Positions 40,887 through 53,008 are shown, counted from the first letter of the stretch. The stretch: 64,000 nt of DNA from Allantophomopsis cytisporea (GCA_024752435.1 CP103038.1:1-64000), one strand, 5' to 3'. A program made the numbers and translations. Notes: generated by a model from the letters alone, not told the origin.

Positions 40887-42500
40887 TTATATATGTGTAA
40901 AAAAACCTTTTTTTTTGACCAACCCCATTTTTTTTTTATTTTTATTGTTTTTATTATAAAAATAATTAGAATGATGCATATAAAAGACTAAAAATAAAAT
41001 AGTAGAATAAATATGTTGGCAGCCTAGCTGCCAATTAAACCCAAAAATATATAGTAAGGTATTAAATAAAAAAAGAAAAAAAAAATCTTTCAAATATACT
41101 AGTATATTTTCACTAAAAGACTGACCGATAGGTTCGTTGTAATATTCTACAGAGAATTCAGAAGATTCACCAAAATATTCCTTGGTAAATTCTTCTGAAG
41201 ATTCCTTGGAAGGTTCACCTGAAGATTCTTTGGAAGGTTCTCCTCAAGATTCCTTGGAAGGTTCACCTGAAAGTTTATCATTTAAGGAAAATATTTACTA
41301 AGATATCTATCAAATAATCTAAAAAGTTCTCGGCTATTTCCTCTGTAGGTAAAGAGGCTGGTAAAGGAAAATTAATCCAAGGATCTATTAAGAATTCATC
41401 TGAAAGTTTCTCTTCTCCCTGCGGAGCAGGGGGATTTGATGTTGTATTGGATGGTCCCTCACTAGGTGTATCAGATGGTCCAATAGTAGGTGTACCAGAA
41501 GGTCCACTAGTAGGTGTATCAGATGGTCCATCATTTGGTTTAGTTTCACTTTCAATTTCTTTACCTTTACCTTTAGATGGTAATGTTTCACTTTCAACTT
41601 CTTTACCTTTACCTTTAGATGGGTAATGTTTCACTTTCAACTTCTTTACCTTTACCTTTACCTTTAGATGGTAATGTTTCACTTTCAACTTCTTTACCTT
41701 TAGATGGTATTGTTTCAACTTCTTTACCTTTAGATGGTATTGTTTCAACTTCTTTACCTTTAGATGGTATTATTTCAACTTTACCTTTAGATGATAATGA
41801 TTCAGTTTCTAAATCTTGTTTTAATCTTTTATTACTACTTTCACCAATCTCCTTTAATGTACTTGACATAGCTCTTGATGCAGGGGTATTATTAGAAAAA
41901 GTACTTAATTCATCTTCTAAATAACCGTCTACATCTTCTAATCCTTCTTTAATAGTACTGTTTCCACTATCTTCATCAAAATAAGAACTATATTCTTTCA
42001 TAATATCCTGTATTTTTTTATAGTCTTTAGGGGGAATAGGATCTTTATTATTAAAATGATGTTCATTTCTTTCCAATAGACCAGAAATCTCTGCTTTTGC
42101 ACGTTTCAGCTCCGCTCTTTCTAAAGCTTCTTGAGTTGTCTGTTCAGTTATTTCAGGATAATCCTTGGAAATCATCTTCGCTACCTCTTTTAGTAAGAAC
42201 TCAAGGACTAAAAATATACTCAAATACTCTATTTAATTCTACAGGATAGATAGAACGTCTATCCTCTATAAATTCCTTAACCTCTTCATTAGAGGTACTC
42301 TCATTATCTAAAACAAAAACAGGTTCTTTTTTTCAAAAAGAACCTAAAATATCCGCACCAGTATCACTATAAATACCACCGCGGTTCCATTTCTCTAACA
42401 GTCCTTTTATATCTTCTACAAGACGAGAAAAAGAATTAGCCATTAGAGATAAATTTTCATAAGTATATTTACAGGTATACTTAATATAAAATTTAGCCAT
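40887..42500 (-). CDS. Repeat-rich unknown ORF of about 530 codons directly behind cox3
   Basis: ATG 5 nt after the cox3 TAA (MAKFYIKYTCKYTYENLSLM). The frame is open to a TAA at 40887 if three homopolymer slips are allowed (near 42210, 41620 and 41285). Order of parts: an acidic N-terminal region; SKGKEVETIP repeats (about seven units, lengths vary); a DGPSDTPTSGPSGTPT run; GEPSKES repeats; a hydrophobic segment near the C-terminus (FLFLFNTLLYIFGFNWQ and YSTILFLVFYMHH). It looks like a tail-anchored, low-complexity protein. TGG and TGA both serve as Trp. I know no function. The repeats may also make the region prone to assembly error. Confidence 0.6.
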
Positions 42501-42505
42501 ATTGA

Positions 42506-45500
42506 TTAAGAACCCCAGTAGTAAATTGATATAAATAAAAATAGTCATACCACGTCTACAAAATGTCAGTAAAGTATACTTGACTCCAAACCCAGATGAT
42601 GGTTTTCTGTAGAGTGGTAGGCTAATACACGTCACAAACCCACGGCGATAAATGCAGTACCAATTATAACATGTACAAATGTTTCAATAACTCGCATTAT
42701 TGTTCAGACTATGTAATCATATTAATTTAATTAAACTTCTAAATCGTCGAAGTTTAATATTTCATATGTAGAGTTTAATGCCATTCTTTTACTTTAACTA
42801 AAGGTTAAAATAACATAATATTTATTGGCTAGTCGTTGGACCTTTATATATTGCCTAACAATATACACTTGGCAGCAAATTATCTTAATATATAATAAGA
42901 CTTTCTTGCTATTGACTCTATTTTCAAATATATGTATATATTAACTTGAAACAAACGTATAACCTTTATAAGGTTCACCTGAACTTAAACATTGTTTAAT
43001 TTTATTCCTTCCTATATTAAGGTTTTTAGCACAATCAGACATACTAGAATAGATAGTACTATTTCCACTACTATCTATAACAACAACATTTCTAGCTTCA
43101 CTTACTAATTTATCAGTATCTCTATAATATCTAACTCCCTCTCTAATTACATAGGGACTATCTATTAAATATAGTTTAGATAATAGATTTTCTATTTCAT
43201 AAATGGAAATTCGTTGCAGATTATTAAGTAAAGAAATATTAGTTGTCATTCTATACTTGTTAATATGTAATTTAATTGCATCAAATACATACTTACCTTC
43301 AGGTATAGTGTGATAACCTTTATTATAGATATTAATTAAATTTAATCATAAAGAGAAATCTTCAGACTTTAAAGTTTTCAAAAGAATAGTATCATTATCA
43401 TATATTAATGGTATTAATACTTCTTTAAGTTCTTTTATTCTATTAACTTCTAATACTATTGTAGGGTTACTATTAACTCTTTGAGAAGTTAACATATTAC
43501 CTACACTAAGGAATTCCTTAATTTTATTAAATAATTCTAACTCCTTAATATGATTTTCTAATTTAAATCTAGGTACATATTTATTAGTTGAAAATGACCC
43601 TTCTCCGTCAATAAATCCTGCTAATCAAAATTTAGTAATTTTAATTTTACTATTAATAGAACTTGGTATTCATTTATCAGACATATCACTCATTTCTTTT
43701 TTAGATTTAATTATTTCTAATTTACCTTTATCAGATAAATGACTTTTATCTTTTACTAAAGTAACTGCTTTTTTAAATATAACATAATGATGATACTTTG
43801 AACTATTAAGATTAACAGAGTACAAATATAGGTAATATTACATGTAATAAAGAATCCTTATCATTTACAAAATAATTTATTCTATCTTTTGACTTAGAAA
43901 TATGTCCACATTTTAAAGTATTCATAATATAATTTAATATAGGTTCATCATCTTTATGTAGACCTATTTGAAATGTAAACTGAACATTCTTAAAAGTATT
44001 TTCAGTTAATCCTGTAATTTTTATATTAAAATTACCTTCTGCATCTATAAATCCTGCAAATCATTCTAAAAATTTATTTTGTAAATAATAAGAATTAGCT
44101 TCTTTATTTTTATAAGAAGGAATAGAAATTAATAAATTTTTGTCTGTTTCAACATTAGAGTTGTGCTGGGAACTTTCAGCGGAGCGGTTATAATTTTTGT
44201 TTGTTTTAAGTAAAATATATATAAATATAAATGGGGCTACTAATGTTAACCCGTGGAATCCAGTCCCAAAGTAGAAACATGATCCAAAAGCTCCATCACT
44301 AATAGTGAATGAAGAAACGGCATATTCTACACCCTGGAACCCCGTAAAGATTGCAGCTAATAAAACTGTAGCAACTAAACCGTATAAGGCACCACTTCTT
44401 TTTCCTTGTATTAAAGAATGGTGCGCATAAGTCACAGTTACACCTGATGATAATAATATTCAATTCTAATTAACTAGAATAGGAAGGTACTAAACCTAAT
44501 CCTATCCAGGAGTTTTTACCACCGTGCTGTGGCTAACCCGCTGTGCGTAGCATGGGTTATCCTTCCTCCTTACTAAATTCGCACTCGTTATAGAACCCGA
44601 CTGTACATTTGGACAGACATTTCAGCCTAACCCCGGTGAACCAGTCTGTAGCGACATTTACAACTGCCGACGGTCTATGACTTAAATGATATTTTCATTT
44701 ATTATACTCCTCGCGAAGCATATAAGGATGTCGTTGACCGTTTTCACCTAATTTTTCTATGAATATGGAACTGTTCGGTTGTAACCTTACCTCAGTTCCT
44801 CTTTAACTTTTTAAGGGATAAAATATTGCAATTCTTTTAATTTTATGACCCTGATATTCTATCGAATACTCCTCTAACCTTTCGACATCCATACGTTTTT
44901 TTAAAGTATTAAAACCAATACCTACGATTTTGGCTGCTTCAGATAAATTACCCTTTATGCATACTACACCAGAAGGCTGGATTATTTCATAAATACAGCT
45001 ACTTGAACGACGATGTATTACTTTTTTTGTAACAATATCTCTTTGACGACCATCGCTAAGATGTTCAATACAGGGTGTAGCATTAATAAGAAGATATCTT
45101 TCTTCTTCACTAAAAGATTCTACTAATCCTGGGTATGTAGATAATCTATAATTATTCATAGTATAAGATAATTTTAAGATTAATGATTTTATTTCTTCTT
45201 TAAAATGAGCTCCATTATAGATAGCATTACATATTATTTTTAAATCGAGAAAATCTTGACCTTTTTTTGTTATAAATACTTCACTGCTAAAATAGGGAAT
45301 TAAATAATTATTTAAAAGATGCACATTCTTAATCATAAGTGTTACAAGAGATTTACTATTCCCTATAGCTTTTTCAGAACTTATAGTAATAATCTGTGAA
45401 CATTTTAATTTATGAACAGAATAGAAATCAAAATCGAGGTTATTTTCTAAATACTCTTTTATTTTAATTAAAACGGGAAGTTGTTTTTCGGTTAATTTTA

Positions 45501-48500
45501 TAGAAAAGACAGGTTCCATTGTATTTCTAGCTAAGCTAAATGAACCGTCTCCCTCTATAAATCCTAATAATCAACTTTTGCTTATGGTGATTTGGTGGTT
45601 TATGGGCATACTGTAGTCTAGACGCTTAGTATTCATCTCAGCTTTTAATTCTAATATTTGAGATTTTAATTGTTCTGTTAATTTATCTCTTTCATCATAA
45701 AGAATAAAAGCTTTTTTAAAACACAGATAATCTAAATATTTATTTGTATTAAGAGTATATTGGTCAAAAATAGATATTAATTTATTAATACCATCCCTAT
45801 TAGACACAATAAATGTTTGTGTATCTTTATATTCATAAACGTACCCAATATCTAAATTATTTTTAATGTAATTTAAAGCATATAGGTCATCCTTGTGTAA
45901 TCCTATTTTAAATTTAAAAGAGAAACCTTCAATATTGGCATTTTTATTATTAATAATTGGAGATATACTAAACATAGACTCAGCATCTGAGAACCCTACA
46001 AACCATTTGTATAATTCCTCTGTGGAGTATTCGTGATTATTTTCCTTAGTACGTGAGGAAGTGACAGCTGAATTTCTTAAATTCTTATTAGCTCCAAAAA
46101 GAATTAGAGAGCTAGTAACTATATTGGAATTCAAATTATCGCTTACTTCACAGAATAAGGGATAATTTATTGTTTGATTTAAGGTTTCAAGGTAAATAGA
46201 ATAAAAAGTTAAGTTTTGTTCATAGAGTAGGACTTTCACCCACACAGCAATTTGATCTCAAACTGAGATATTAACACGCTCTACTGTATTAAGTAATGGT
46301 AACTCGAATGGGTTAATAGCTTCTATACCCATAGGTGGTCATTGTGCTCCTAATTCAACAGTAGGAGATAAAGCACTCGTTTTTTAAAGTAACATATTGT
46401 TACTTCACTTATAAAGAAGCACAATATAAGTTTTTTAATTTTAATTTTATTCACTATTATGTTTAATATCTTGGTTGCTATACTCTGTTTTTATTCATTC
46501 CTCCTTTTAATTTTTTTATTATATCTAGCCCTTCTCTGGTTAAATGATCTTTATTTTTAATAAGCAGAGCCGCTTTTTTGAAATCCTCAAAATTCTTATA
46601 TTTTATACCGTGTAATTTAAATTTATCAAAAAAGGGAATTACTTTATCATTAACATCTGTAAATTTTTCAACTACAAATTCACCATAACCAGATTTAGGT
46701 ATATATCTACCACAATTAAAAGTAGTAATGAAACTTCTTAGTAAAGATTCATCTCTAGTATGTTGAGTTAAAATAAATCTCAATCATACGGTTTCACCTA
46801 ATTTAGATCCTGTTGATTTTTTTAATGCTACAAAGAAACATCCTTCAGCATCAGTAAAACCAGCTAACCAGTGTAAATTTTGGATTTTACTCTCTGGAAT
46901 TTCTGGTCTTAAAACAGGTTCTAGCTTAGGTAAAGCTAGATTTAAATTATTGGGTTGTTGACCATGGTTTAGTACAGCTCTAATGGACATAATTTTATTT
47001 ACACCATCTAAAGTTAAATGTTTTCCTTCTTCTATTAATTTTACTACTTGTTTAAAAAGTAGAAAATCAGATAGCTTATTAGTTATTAAAGGGTATTTAT
47101 CGAAATGGTTAGCAATAACTTTTAAGTCTTCAATAGCATACACTCTAAATTGTACAGATTCTGCTTCCAATTTAGAAATTTTACCTACCCCAAAGAACAA
47201 TTGAATTTGTTCTAATAAGGCAAGATCCTTTATATGTAGACCAATTTGAAAATGAGCTTTTACTCTATAACCTGTCTTATATTTAGAGTCTGGACTAATA
47301 CCAACATAAAAACATCCTTCTCCATCAGTAAAACCAGTAACATAATAAGGATTTAACTCATTAGTAGAACCAGAACTAAATTCGGAAGATGCTTCATCTT
47401 TTGTTATATTTTTGTCAGTAGAAGTAAAGGTAGAAAATAAAGATATTTGGGGTTTATTGTTTTTTTTTTTTTTATAATAAAAAAAAAACATGTAAGCCTG
47501 GACTTGCCGTATATATTCAACAATTGTATTAACATAATTTACATAGTAAATAAAAACCAGGTTTCCCTGGCACTTAGAGTACACCTTACGGTATTTATTT
47601 AATACCGAGAAACCGTCTACTCGTTGCTCTTTTACAGATATGTAGCTATCTGATTTAGATCCGCGATTGCCCATTCCTTGATTTACACCAAGAATCTCTA
47701 ATGATCTTACTATACCCTCTGCTATTAACGAGGCCACTTTAAAAGTTTCCTTAAAAAGCTTAGTTATTAGAGCTTTAGGGTGTCCCCGGAGTTTGGTTTC
47801 TGTCCACAATTTGCTTTGTTTATGGAAAAAGGCTCAGAATATTGCTAAGAAAAATAAAGCTTCACTTATTATAAACATGGCAACACCCATGTTTAATCCT
47901 CTTTGAACAGCCAAAGTATGATTACCTAAATATGTCTTTTTGATAACATTTCTAGTCCTTTTACTCGTCCTATAATCTATATAAGATAAACAGTGATAAG
48001 GACTAGGGAACCAATCTAGAAAAATAAACCAAAATTAAGGATAATTACCTTAATAATAAATTGAAAGGGATAATAATACAAACCAAATCTTAGCTAGTAT
48101 AAAGCTTAATTAAATACTAATTGTAAAAGTTATTAAGGTGGTCTCAATTATACTCTGTACGGCTATTATTCATAGATTGTTTAATAGCACGTATCTCAAG
48201 TATTTCTTCACTAGTTAACCGTTTACCTAGATAATTTAATCCTTTAAAAAAAGATAAATAATTAAGATGCTTACTAGACATTAAAGGATATTTAGTTAGA
48301 TAGGAAGTTATAATATAATGTTTTCTATCAGACTGGGCAAAAAAAACCAGTGTATTAGCTGGTTCCTTAAAAAGTGGAGATTTAGCTACTTTATGGTTTA
48401 AACTAACTTGAAAAAATTCAGCTAATTTTGTCATAAAAGTAACATTAGACTCTTTACTTACTCTATTTAATTCACTTTGATTAACAGAGAATACACACTG

Positions 48501-50558
48501 TACTCTACCTCGGGTTTCAGAAATATCTGAACCATAGCAACCTGTTAATTTTATAGAGAAATGACCATCAGAGTCAATAAACCCAGCTAATCATGCATTA
48601 GTATCAAAACTACTAGTATCTAAAGGCAATTTAGATATATTAGTGTTTCGTCATTTATTAAGATTATCTATTGCTTTATATAATGCCTGGTATTTAGGGG
48701 TACGGAATTTACCATTAATAAGGTTAATTATCTGGATAATTGTATCAGGGTTAGTTATACAATATCTACATACTGCCCCTTTTTTTTCCACTAATATATA
48801 TCCTGAATTAATAATTTCTTTCAATTTTTCATAAAGAGGCATTTCATTCTTATGAAAAGTAAAAACTATAATAGGAGCAATTGCTTCTCTTTTTCCTTGT
48901 CTAACTATTATTGACCCGTCTCCTTCGATTAGGCCTGCTAAATAATATCCTAGTTGATTTGTTGTATTATTATGTAATTTTCTAACTATCATTTTAAACG
49001 AACTATTATCCATCTTTGGTGAATAATAGTGAACCCCTAGTAGTGGGTTATTAGGTTTAAATTTATTTAAGTAGAACTCTTTCAATTTAGGTTTTTTCGT
49101 ATAGTTACCTAAATATGTCTTTAAAGTTTAATGTATTACTACATTATTCGGACTATATCTTAATTAATAGGTTAAAAACATTTAATAACGTATTAATTCT
49201 CGGCGTATAGTCTCTGAAGATCCTACTAGGATAATTATACATCCGTTGGTTTCCTGCTGATTATCTTAAATAATGCCTCAGCTATGTAATGCAAGACATT
49301 AAGATAAGAGTTTCCAGCATACAGTTTCAAGTTTTTGGAGGGCACATATTAGACATACTATTAGCTTACAGCGAAGTTATATAACAACTTTTTAAGATAT
49401 TCTTTTACTGTTCATTTTGGATTTAATGTATCTTATTTTTTCTCTTCCTGTTTCTGTAAGGTGTTCTTTAGACAAAAACATTTTATATACAGTTTCTCAA
49501 TCTAAATAGTCACTGTGTTTAATACCTATCATATTGTAAGTACTGAAATAATTAACTACTATACTAAGTTTATTCAAAGATGTAACACTTACAGAGAATA
49601 CTTCTTGTTCATTCTTAGTTATGTATTTTTTTAAGTCAACATTAAAAAATTTAGCTAAATCTTCCATTACAGGTAACATAGAAGATACCGTAGGTTTGTC
49701 GAATGCTCTTTGATCTAATCTAAAAACCAAACTAATATTTTCACTAACCGATCTCTTACGTGTATCTGATTTATCTTTAGATTCGATTATTTTTATATAG
49801 AAATTACCATCAGCTTCTGTAAAACCAGCTAATCAACTATTTGATGATAAACTAGTTGTATCTAACGCACTAGGCCCTATAGATGTGTTATATTTATTAT
49901 TCATAAATTCTATAAGTTTATTAAATGTAATATTTTTAGGAGTTCTAAGTTTACCATGAATTAATTCAATAATGGCATTAATACCTTTAACATCCCCTAT
50001 TATATATCTTATAACACTATCATTTAATACTTGGAATCGTCCTACGCCATTTAATCTTGATCGTATGTAAGCATACAATGGCAAATTATTTATGTGTCCA
50101 GTAAAAACAATTCTAGGATTAAGTACTCTATTTAATGTACTGTTACCTAATGCTGGTATAGATATATAACCATCTCCTTCTAGTAATCCTGCTATATAAT
50201 AACCAAATTCATCCGACTTTATACCACTGGATAAGTCAACTCTATTTTTTAAACTTTTACTAATTTCTTCTTTGCTTATTGCTTTCACTATTTTTAGTAT
50301 TCTTTCACTGAATGACGTAAGTGTTATTGTATTTAATTTACCCTCACTTATAACATCACGTCATCAGAAAGACATTGAACCTATTACTGATACAAATGCT
50401 AACATTAAGAAATTACCTGCATGAGGGAAACCGTGCATTGTTGATACCCCAGTTGTAGTTAAAAGTAATAATGAGGCACATGTATATATAGGTCAAGGTG
50501 ATGGTGACACTAAATGGAAAGGGTGAGCTTGAAAATTACTTCTTATTACGTTTGTCAT
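42506..50558 (-). CDS. cox3: Cytochrome c oxidase subunit 3, complete, five exons
   Basis: Exons 50340..50558, 47822..47935, 46283..46377, 44249..44460 and 42506..42675 sum to 810 nt, giving 269 residues, the usual length. All phases agree, and each intron follows a U and ends in G. Seven-helix oxidase subunit. Markers are AHPFHLVSPSPWPIYTC, RDVISEG|TYLGNHT (exon 1/2), AFFH|SALSPTVELGAQWPP (exon 2/3), LLNT|VILLSSGVTVTYAHH (exon 3/4), GTGFHG|LHVIIGT (exon 4/5) and the end YYWGS. TGA is Trp in SFWWRDV and elsewhere. All four introns carry LAGLIDADG ORFs, and intron 1 is composite. Confidence 0.97.
42941..44248 (-). CDS. LAGLIDADG endonuclease ORF with NUMOD tail, cox3 intron 4
   Basis: Intron 4 spans 42676-44248. 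The frame runs on from exon 4. WFAGFIDAEGNFNI (near 44050) and WLAGFIDGEGSFS (near 43620) are the helices. A NUMOD1-like C-terminus follows (VVVIDSSGNSTIYSSMSDC). Near 43818 the frame is broken, consistent with a loss of about five bases (PIF...YSVNLNSS), more than a simple homopolymer slip. This copy may be a decaying gene. Confidence 0.85.
44803..46282 (-). CDS. LAGLIDADG endonuclease ORF with NUMOD tail, cox3 intron 3
   Basis: Intron 3 spans 44461-46282. The ORF is continuous from exon 3 and open across the unit join at 46199. WFVGFSDAESMFSIS has Ser where the usual Gly ends the first motif; WLLGFIEGDGSFSL is the second. A C-terminal CIKGNLSEAAKIVGIG module looks like NUMOD1. The core, of the type seen in cox1 intron 4, follows at 44580-44750. 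Confidence 0.9.
46478..47821 (-). CDS. LAGLIDADG endonuclease ORF of cox3 intron 2, continuous with exon and core
   Basis: Intron 2 spans 46378-47821. In this copy one open frame runs from exon 2 through the intron core (47559-47809) into the endonuclease. The helices are [14 protein letters not shown] and [14 protein letters not shown]. The core is the type shared with atp6 intron 1 and cox1 intron 6, yet here it is joined to an enzyme that the other two lack. The plus-strand frame 46983-47204 is only the complement. Confidence 0.9.
48117..49118 (-). CDS. LAGLIDADG endonuclease ORF, second half of composite cox3 intron 1
   Basis: Starts in frame with a partial copy of exon 2 (TYLGNYT, 49098-49118), then KKPKLKEFYLNKF. 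YYLAGLIEGDGSIIV and WLAGFIDSDGHFSIKL are the two helices. With TGA as Trp it ends at the TAG of 48117, a few codons past the first TGA. True exon 2 (TYLGNHT) begins again at 47935. The ORF and its intron are thus bracketed by two versions of the same 18-base exon start. Confidence 0.85.
49392..50339 (-). CDS. LAGLIDADG endonuclease ORF, first half of composite cox3 intron 1
   Basis: Continues from exon 1 (GKLNTITLTSFSERI). YYIAGLLEGDGYISI and WLAGFTEADGNFYIK are the helices. It ends KMNSKRIS-TAA. The IB-type core is downstream (49140-49325) and the first possible 3' splice site is at 49118/49119. Confidence 0.9.
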
Positions 50559-50884
50559 TTTTTTTTATTTAAATTGCTTATTTAATTTAATAGTTGTAAA
50601 AGATATGGTATAATACCTTTCCCTTTGCATGCTTTATGGCATATAATTTATATTTGATGGTTTATTTACCCTTCATTTAACTACCCAGTAACCTTATAAT
50701 ATGGAAAAGATGAGCTAAATAAAGCAAACCTATATATTTATCCCTATCTTTTCCCAGCTATGCTATTATTTTTATTATTTTGCCTTCCCTTGCAATTTAT
50801 TTTGCTTTATTACATAAAAAAAGCAAAATAATAAAAACATAAAGAAGTGAAAAGAATAAAGAGGAATATAGTAAACCATGAGTA

Positions 50885-50954
50885 AGGAATAGGTGATTTG
50901 AACACCTAACCAACCGTGTGTAAAACGGTTGCTCTACCAATTGAGCTAATTCCT
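50885..50954 (-). tRNA. trnV: tRNA-Val (UAC), second copy
   Basis: Same sequence as 4680-4749. Confidence 0.92.
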
Positions 50955-51188
50955 TTTATAACTATAAAAATATTTATAATTATAATTAGATTTTTTTATT
51001 TAATCTTAGCCCATTTTTTTTATTTTTTATGACTACTACGTAGTCCTAACACGAAGTGTTAGATAAAAAAATAAAAAAAAAAAAAACACCCAGTAGCCTG
51101 TACAGGCTCCTGGGTGTGCGGAGCTCTTTTATGCTTATTAGAATAGGAAGAGTAAGGAACCCATCCTCACTACCATTTGTGTAAACCT

Positions 51189-51728
51189 TTATACTCTTCT
51201 ACCTTTATTAGAAAAATCATATTTAGAGCTTGTGGCTCTTTTACCTGTATTAGAACTTTCAGCAACACTGTCGGATGATAATTTTTTAATGTTATCTTGT
51301 ACAGCTTTAATATTATCCATATACCCTTCTCTAATGGCTTTTTCATCGTACTCACCTATTTGTTTCAATTCTTTAACAACATCTCTCTGTGTATCTGTTC
51401 ACTCACTTTCGGGAATATTAAGTGTATTTTTTGCCTCCAGATAAAGCTTAGCTTGGTCTTGAAAATACTGGATGTTGTCACGAATCGCATCACTGGCATT
51501 ATCTCCAGTACTATCTTGCATATACATTATTAAGTCATATTTCATAATACCAGGATTATATTTAAGGTAAAATAATGCAATAAGGTAAAGCAATACTAGT
51601 AAAATAAAGTAATTTTCTTTAAGTAATAAGCATAGATTACCTGCCATATATATATTTTTATCTTTTTTTTCTAAGGTTCTTTTGTCCTTACGCTTAGGAG
51701 AGTAAGTGTGATAATTCCTGCATAGCAC
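51189..51728 (-). CDS. Unknown ORF behind nad6: one membrane helix and hydrophilic tail, intact copy
   Basis: Open frame downstream of nad6. 51728 is a GTG, and the frame is open even further up into nad6. The first ATG (MAGNLCLLLKENYFILLVLL, 51644) would give 151 residues. The basic stretch before it (YSPKRKDKRTLEKKDK) may be untranslated. One helix (YFILLVLLYLIALFYLKYN) is followed by an acidic, helical tail (NASDAIRDNIQYFQDQAKL, ELKQIGEYDEKAIREGYMD) ending SSKYDFSNKGRRV. TGA is Trp at ESEWTD. It resembles a small anchored coiled-coil protein; no family recognised. The frame is intact here and slipped in the first copy. Confidence 0.65.
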
Positions 51729-51780
51729 ACCTTTAAATCCCTTATTTAAAGGATTATATCATATACTATTACCTTTAAAG

Positions 51781-52500
51781 TTAGTTTTTTGATATCTCTT
51801 TACCCTGCTTCGCTTTAATTACGATTACTATAACCCCAACCATGGCTAATAATAAAATTATACTAGTTATTATAAGTCATATACTATAACTACTATACAT
51901 TATATTACCTATAGTGCTGATATGAGTAGTTTCAGCTAGATTACCATCTCATATTTTACTTGTTACAAAAGATATCTCCCCTAAATCTAATTCTTGGTTT
52001 GACGTACTTATCGCGCTTAAGTTGAAAAATTTATTTAAGTAATCGCTGTAGTTATTGCTTGTAAAGTTCAAAATATCATTAAATGTATTATTTAAATCCA
52101 CAGTGTAACTATTGAAAGCTGCAATACTGTAAGGTAATACTTGATATACTGGGTAATTGAACGCTATAGTAATAATAATGGCTAATGGTATACTATTACT
52201 AGTATCACTTAATAACTCACTTATTCTAACATTTATTAACATTAAAATAAAAAGGAATAATATAGACACAGCCCCCACATAAACTAATAAATAAGATAAA
52301 CCAATAAAGTTTAAACCTAATAAAATAAGGTAGCTTGCTATACTTAAAAATAAACCAATTAAAAATAATACCGATACTACAGGATTTTTACTAATAATAA
52401 CTAATATTCCACATAAAATAGAGGCTAATGAAAAGAAGTCCAACACTTCAGCTCTATACCCATTGGTGAAAGTTTCACTTAAAACATGTATACTATTCAT
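51781..52500 (-). CDS. nad6: NADH dehydrogenase subunit 6, second copy
   Basis: Identical to 5577-6296 (offset 46204), 239 residues with TGA as Trp. Confidence 0.96.
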
Positions 52501-53008
52501 TTGATAATTATAAATTGTTACCTCATATTTCTTTGGTAGCGAAGCCAACTCCCCCCCCCTCTAAACTAGCAGTGGCGGAGCCATTCAAAAAAAAAAATAC
52601 CTTTTTTTTTATAACCCCCTCTCTTATCATCCTATGTATTCTCTTTTCCATTTTATTGTTTATTATAATTATTTTAATTCTTTTTTGCATTATTTTTTTT
52701 GATTTTTTTATTTTTATGCTTCTTCTAAAGAAGCATAAAATTAAATTTAAAAGGATACAAAAAAAAAAAAAGAACCATAAAAACCAATAAGAGATCCGGA
52801 AAACATAGCAGAGCAAGGAATTAGGAAAGTAGTAAATTAAAAAATAACTGGCAAGCTATGCAATTTTTTTTTTATTTATAAATAAAAAAAAAAAGCAAGA
52901 AACATATAATTATACTAGATCTTACTATAAATATCTTTAACCTTTGGTTGGGCTATGAGATAGATAGAAGAAGAGAATATAAGAGTTAATTATAAATTAA
53001 TATATTAA

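Noticed and set aside
41540..41790. Regularly spaced short repeats, considered as a CRISPR array
   Set aside because: Units are adjacent, in-frame coding repeats (SKGKEVETIP) without spacers, in mitochondrial DNA.
41619..41924. Plus-strand repeat ORF (SLSTSLPLPLPLDGN-like)
   Set aside because: Antisense of the SKGKEVETIP repeat ORF; the minus-strand reading is longer and follows cox3.
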